Assembly (NCBI GenBank): GCA_037141915.1
Contig: JBAXBP010000155.1
Span: 1-8,347, forward strand
Length of the DNA stretch: 8,347 nucleotides
Origin: CAIRDP01 sp037141915
GTDB taxonomy: Bacteria > Bacteroidota > Bacteroidia > Bacteroidales > FEN-979
Direction of reading: 5' to 3'
The translations under genes were made by a program, and so were the position numbers. This document shows, one piece after another, positions 5,232-8,347 of this stretch. Each line of letters opens with the position of its first letter. Positions within the stretch are counted from its first letter, which is position 1. Below the pieces are notes generated by a model. That model saw only the letters and a program-made list of their open reading frames with translations, did no database searches and had not been told where the DNA came from.

Positions 5232-6716
5232 ATGAAAAAGTCATTATGCTTTCTGATCTTAGCCTCCCTTATTTTCGGAGGGGCATCGGCCTCAGCTTCA
5301 GCAAAAAACCTGTGGGCTTACCTCACTTATGCAACATTCAATTCTCCTGAAGGTCCTTATGTCGAGACCTACCTTAGCATTGCAGGGAACAGCGTGAAAT
5401 GGGTAAAACAGAGCAATGGCAAATTCAAAGCCACTGTCAATGTATTAATGACCTTCAAGGATAAGGATGATATCAAAGCGTTTAAAAAATATGAACTGAA
5501 CAGCAACGAGCTCCCTGATACCTCAAACCTGAACTTCCAGTTCATTGACCAGCAGAGGTTCATGATCGCCAACGGCACTTACAAGTTCGAGATCCAGTTA
5601 TCTGATAAAAACAAAAAAGCCGAACCGATGCCATACACCCAGATGATTGGCGTTGATTTCCCTGCCGACAAACCTTCAATGTCGGGTGTTGAAATGATAA
5701 AGAGCTATACCAAGGTCGAAACCCCCACAGCCTTATCTAAGAGCGGGTACAACCTCGTTCCCAATATGTATAATTTTTACAATGAAGGGGATGCAAAACT
5801 CGGTTTTTATGCTGAACTGTACGGCCTTGACAAAGTCATACCCCAGGGGCAGATGTTCCTCCTCACCTATCACATCGAATATTTTGAAAATAATATTAAA
5901 CTGAACGAGTTCGCAAAAGCACATAAGGAAATCCCCAAAGCCGTGAATGTTGCCCTGGCCGATGTCAATATAAAGGACCTTGCAACAGGCAATTACAACC
6001 TGGTGATCGAAGCAAGAAATGCAAATAACGAAGTGATACTTTCGAAAAAAGTGTTCTTCCAGAGAACCAACCCGAATGCAACCTATTCTGTTACCCAGAT
6101 CGCTTCAACCGATATTAAAGGGAGTTTTTCGGAAAAAATCATGAAGGTGGACACCCTTAATGAATATATCAGGAGCCTTTACCCTATAGCGACCGGATAC
6201 GAAAAAGACTTCATCCGCCATCAGCTTACAAAGACCGATCTCCAGACCAAGCAGAAGTTTTTCTACAGTTTCTGGTCCCAGAGAAGCTCTGCGGAGCCTG
6301 AGAAAGCCTGGACTGCCTACAATATCCAGGTGAAGATAGCCCAGGAGCATTTTGCGACCACTATCAAGAAAGGTTATGAAACCGACCGCGGAAGGGTATT
6401 TCTTGAATACGGGCCTCCCAACGCAAGGGAAGGGCATTATACCGAACCCAACTCTTACCCCTATGAGATCTGGCAGTATTATACCCTGAACAACAGTCAG
6501 CGGAACAGGAAATTTGTGTTCTATTCACCTGATATGGTGACTGCGGATTTCCTCCTCCTTCATTCCGACGCTATCGGCGAGCAGTATGATCCTCAGTGGA
6601 AAGTGTTCCTCAGGAACAAACTGACCATGCCTGTTGACATCAGCGAAACCCAGACCGTTAACGTATGGGGCGATTATTCGGAAGATTCCTGGACATTGCC
6701 TACAACCAACCTCTGA
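5232..6716 (+). CDS. GWxTD-type domain exported protein
   Basis: A 494-aa protein with a signal peptide (MKK, hydrophobic core, cut probably after the alanine-rich segment near residue 24). Residues about 26-280 are beta-rich and look like tandem Ig-like or beta-sandwich regions, with no motif I recognise. Residues about 305-462 form the conserved GWxTD-type domain: GYETDRGRVFLEYGPPN at 381-397, YEIWQYY at 411-417, then KFVFYSPD. The motif naming the family reads GYETD here, Tyr for Trp. The domain is known from Bacteroidota and related phyla as an uncharacterised module of exported proteins; its biochemical role is not known to me. ATG 5232 was chosen because the frame, though open upstream from inside the tRNA region, has its signal peptide here and its promoter lies at 5130-5160. 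A glycosyltransferase gene follows 91 nt downstream on the same strand. Confidence 0.9.
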   Translation: MKKSLCFLILASLIFGGASASASAKNLWAYLTYATFNSPEGPYVETYLSIAGNSVKWVKQSNGKFKATVNVLMTFKDKDDIKAFKKYELNSNELPDTSNLNFQFIDQQRFMIANGTYKFEIQLSDKNKKAEPMPYTQMIGVDFPADKPSMSGVEMIKSYTKVETPTALSKSGYNLVPNMYNFYNEGDAKLGFYAELYGLDKVIPQGQMFLLTYHIEYFENNIKLNEFAKAHKEIPKAVNVALADVNIKDLATGNYNLVIEARNANNEVILSKKVFFQRTNPNATYSVTQIASTDIKGSFSEKIMKVDTLNEYIRSLYPIATGYEKDFIRHQLTKTDLQTKQKFFYSFWSQRSSAEPEKAWTAYNIQVKIAQEHFATTIKKGYETDRGRVFLEYGPPNAREGHYTEPNSYPYEIWQYYTLNNSQRNRKFVFYSPDMVTADFLLLHSDAIGEQYDPQWKVFLRNKLTMPVDISETQTVNVWGDYSEDSWTLPTTNL

Positions 6717-6765
6717 CAGAATCCTGATAAGCCTGTCTTTCTTTCCTTCTCTGAGGATTTATTCT

Positions 6766-6773
6766 TACTTTTG
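6766..6773 (+). promoter_or_regulatory. -7 promoter box of the glycosyltransferase gene
   Basis: TACTTTTG matches TAnnTTTG exactly, 34 nt before the GTG at 6808. The -33 position has only CTTTCC, a weak match. It suggests the glycosyltransferase can be transcribed separately from the GWxTD-type gene. Confidence 0.4.
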
Positions 6774-6807
6774 AGCCGTTCAATTGGCCTGATCTTTCAA
6801 CAAACAA

Positions 6808-7827
6808 GTGCGGATAGCAGTCGTTATACTTAACTGGAACGGAAAGAATTTTCTTCAGAGGTTCCTTCCTGCATTGATACAAAATATTGATGCAGATACT
6901 GGTGTCATTGTTGCCGACAATGCATCTACCGACGATTCTGTTGAATTCCTGAAAACCAATTTCCCTCAGATCAGGATAATTCTTAATCCTGATAACGGTG
7001 GATTTGCGAGGGGGTATAATCTCGCACTGAAACAGGTCGATGCTGAATATTACGTTCTGCTGAATTCCGTTATTGAAGTCACAGAGAACTGGGTCAGGCC
7101 TGTAATAGAGCTCATGGAGAAGGACCCTATGATCGGAGCCTGCCAGCCCAAGATCCGTTCCTATTTTGAACCCAAGAAATTCGAATATGCCGGAGCCGCA
7201 GGCGGCTTCATCGATAAATACGGCTATCCTTTCTGCCGCGGGAGAATGTTCCTGCATATCGAAGAAGACCACGGGCAGTACGACGATATCTACGAGATAT
7301 TCTGGGCGTCGGGAGCATGTTTGTTCGTGAAATCAAAGCTTTACCACGAACTTGGCGGTTTTGATGAGGACTTCTTCGCCCATATGGAAGAGATAGACTT
7401 TTGCTGGAGAATGAACAATGCAGGATATAAGATCATGTATTGCCCCGAATCGACAGTGTTTCATATCGGGGGGGGAACCCTGCCGAAGATCTCATGGAGA
7501 AAAACCTACCTGAATTTCAGGAATAACTTCATCCTGCTTTATAAAAACTTACCGGATTCCTGGCTCGTCAGGGTGTTTGCTGTAAGGCTGCTGCTCGACG
7601 GGATCGCCGCCATGAAATTTCTCATCCAGGCGGGCTTCAAGGACTTCTGGGCTGTTGCAAGAGCACATTTCAGTTTTTACAGCACGCTTTCAAAAACCAG
7701 GCAGAAACGCCAGTCGATAACACAGGGCTCGGTAAGGAATATATACAAAGGAAGCCTGGTATTTGATTATTTCATTCTCAGGAAGCGGAAATTTTCCCAG
7801 CTCAAACCTGCAAAATTCAAAGACTAA
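6808..7827 (+). CDS. Family 2 glycosyltransferase
   Basis: A 339-aa cytoplasmic or membrane-associated enzyme of the rhamnosyltransferase-like GT2 group, which transfers a sugar from a nucleotide donor during polysaccharide or glycolipid synthesis; donor and acceptor cannot be told. Seen in order: first strand VVILNWNG (5-12); nucleotide-binding VADNASTDDS (35-44); NGGFARGYN (63-71); the DxD-region strand LLNSVIEVTENW (84-95); FWASGACLFV (165-174); GGFDEDFFAHMEEIDFCWR (183-201), with the acidic Glu194/Glu195 and Asp197 usual in this family; and an HIGGGTL loop (219-225). Odd: in relatives I know the DxD strand reads NSD(V/I)EV or NPDTEV, whereas Asp is Val88 here (GTT for GAT). A hydrophobic to amphipathic C-terminal stretch (about 250-276) may touch the membrane. 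The start is GTG with no ATG alternative nearby; its stop overlaps the aroQ stop by 4 nt. Confidence 0.93.
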   Translation: MRIAVVILNWNGKNFLQRFLPALIQNIDADTGVIVADNASTDDSVEFLKTNFPQIRIILNPDNGGFARGYNLALKQVDAEYYVLLNSVIEVTENWVRPVIELMEKDPMIGACQPKIRSYFEPKKFEYAGAAGGFIDKYGYPFCRGRMFLHIEEDHGQYDDIYEIFWASGACLFVKSKLYHELGGFDEDFFAHMEEIDFCWRMNNAGYKIMYCPESTVFHIGGGTLPKISWRKTYLNFRNNFILLYKNLPDSWLVRVFAVRLLLDGIAAMKFLIQAGFKDFWAVARAHFSFYSTLSKTRQKRQSITQGSVRNIYKGSLVFDYFILRKRKFSQLKPAKFKD

Positions 7828-8246
7828 CTTATCATCAGGCTTTCTATAGCAAGCCGGTATGAGTCAAGCCCGAAGCCTGCGATCAGTCCGCTGGCAGCAG
7901 GCGCAATATAGGATACATGCCTGAATGCTTCCCTGGAGAATACATTGGAAATATGCACCTCTATCACCGGCACTGAAATCGCGCGAACTGCATCCCCTAT
8001 TGCAACCGAAGTATGGGTGTAACCACCGGCATTAAGCACCACACCATCGCAGTGCCCGTCGGCTTTCTGAATGGCATCTATAAGTTCACCTTCGATATTG
8101 CTCTGGAAATAGCTGATGCCTGTTTCGGGAAACAGCTTTTTCAGGGCTTCAAGGTAATCTTCAAACTTCTGATCGCCGTATACCGAATTCTCCCTTTTTC
8201 CCAGAAGGTTGAGATTGGGACCGTTGATTATTAATACCTTTTTCAC
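7824..8246 (-). CDS. aroQ: 3-dehydroquinate dehydratase, type II
   Basis: A 140-aa cytoplasmic enzyme of the shikimate pathway that dehydrates 3-dehydroquinate to 3-dehydroshikimate; the type II form works as a dodecamer. The family signature is complete: VLIINGPNLNLLGKRE at 4-19, catalytic Tyr23 (VYGDQ), SNIEGELIDAIQ at 49-60, LNAGGYTHTSVAIGDA at 71-86, VPVIEVHISN at 92-101 with the active-site His98, and SREAFRH near 104-110 followed by IAPAASGLIAGFG. Length is normal. Start: GTG 8246 gives the standard N-terminus; the frame is open to 8291, but that extension would be the palindrome. The -7 box at 8252-8259 ends 5 nt before the GTG, so the mRNA is probably leaderless or nearly so (inference). 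Its stop overlaps the convergent glycosyltransferase stop by 4 nt. On the other side lies a TPP riboswitch, divergent. Confidence 0.96.
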   Translation of the reverse strand: MKKVLIINGPNLNLLGKRENSVYGDQKFEDYLEALKKLFPETGISYFQSNIEGELIDAIQKADGHCDGVVLNAGGYTHTSVAIGDAVRAISVPVIEVHISNVFSREAFRHVSYIAPAASGLIAGFGLDSYRLAIESLMIS

Positions 8247-8251
8247 AGTGG

Positions 8252-8259
8252 CAAATATA
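8252..8259 (-). promoter_or_regulatory. -7 promoter box of aroQ
   Basis: TATATTTG on the minus strand, an exact -7 consensus match, 5 nt before the aroQ GTG. The -33 position is taken by the reverse complement of the opposite promoter's -7 box, and no TTTG is present there on this strand. Confidence 0.6.
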
Positions 8260-8279
8260 CAAAATGGTAAACCATTTTG

Positions 8280-8287
8280 TATATTTG
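8280..8287 (+). promoter_or_regulatory. -7 promoter box of the TPP-riboswitch transcript
   Basis: TATATTTG on the plus strand, the mirror image of the aroQ box. Transcription would start near 8293, a few bases before the riboswitch, which is where the leader of a thiamine operon should begin. Confidence 0.6.
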
Positions 8288-8296
8288 CCACTGACT

Positions 8297-8347
8297 TTCC
8301 AATAGGGGTGCCTTAAGACACGGGCTGAGATCATACCCTCTGAACCT
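8297..8347 (+). ncRNA. TPP riboswitch (THI element), 3' part outside window
   Basis: The conserved 5' half of the thiamine pyrophosphate aptamer is clear: GGGGTGCC at 8305-8312, the core CTGAGA at 8325-8330 flanked by GGG (8322-8324) pairing with CCC (8335-8337), and TGAACCT at 8341-8347. The rest (GATCTGG... and the P1 closing strand) lies past the right edge. The element binds TPP and normally represses thiamine synthesis or transport genes, so a gene such as thiC, thiS or a thiamine transporter is expected downstream on the plus strand (inference). Confidence 0.95.

Larger units (their letters stand above)
8246..8293. repeat. Perfect 23-bp inverted repeat with two back-to-back -7 boxes
   Basis: Arms 8246-8268 and 8271-8293 are perfect reverse complements around a 2-nt centre (AA). 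The repeat begins with the first base of the aroQ GTG and ends just before the TPP riboswitch leader. It holds one TATATTTG box per strand (8252-8259 minus, 8280-8287 plus). The symmetry is far longer than chance would give. Confidence 0.9.

Noticed and set aside
6700..7272. 190-aa minus-strand open frame over the glycosyltransferase
   Set aside because: It lies opposite a well-supported GT2 gene and shows no domain or promoter of its own.
8247..8291. 15-residue N-terminal extension of AroQ from GTG 8291
   Set aside because: These codons are the palindrome with both promoter boxes, and AroQ normally begins right before the VLIINGPNLNLLG strand.

Overview
The window looks like chromosomal DNA of a member of the Bacteroidota, probably close to Bacteroidales. 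It carries a GWxTD-type protein, a family I know from Bacteroidota and relatives. Start codons lack clear Shine-Dalgarno sequences, GTG/TTG/ATG starts are mixed, and exact matches to the Bacteroidota -7 promoter box (TAnnTTTG) precede most genes and both tRNAs. I see no transposase, integrase, CRISPR array or phage gene. Most of it reads as ordinary core genome, with several regulatory structures worth a second look.

Left part, minus strand: a tRNA-Ser(CGA) cut by the window edge (1-51), then a small signalling protein with a HisKA-like H-box joined directly to a receiver domain and no ATPase domain (106-939), then a 12-helix MFS transporter (1000-2214). The divergent region 2215-2392 separates the transporter from an L,D-transpeptidase lipoprotein of the YcbB type (2393-3991, plus). 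That region holds two near-identical 18-bp dyads 52 bp apart, the second one overlapping the likely transpeptidase promoter. The transpeptidase converges on a secreted NlpC/P60 endopeptidase (4005-4517, minus), so two peptidoglycan-remodelling enzymes sit tail to tail.

Middle: 4518-4945 has no protein gene. It contains a -7 box followed by a roughly 160-nt stretch that can fold into a long rod (a candidate non-coding RNA) and a perfect 16-bp hairpin that ends the tRNA-Ser(UGA) transcript (tRNA 4946-5030, minus, with its own promoter).

Right part: a GWxTD-type exported protein (5232-6716, plus, own promoter), a family 2 glycosyltransferase (6808-7827, plus) whose usual DxD-region aspartate is a valine, and a type II 3-dehydroquinate dehydratase, aroQ (7824-8246, minus), overlapping the glycosyltransferase stop by 4 nt. 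Between aroQ and the right edge lies a perfect 23-bp inverted repeat (8246-8293) that contains two back-to-back -7 boxes. One points to aroQ, which would then be nearly leaderless. The other points to a TPP riboswitch that starts at about 8297 and is cut by the window end, so a thiamine gene is expected just outside.

Nothing here is clearly a new multi-gene system. The best candidates for new biology are the kinase-less HisKA-REC protein, the paired dyads, the candidate structured RNA and the symmetric aroQ/TPP promoter.
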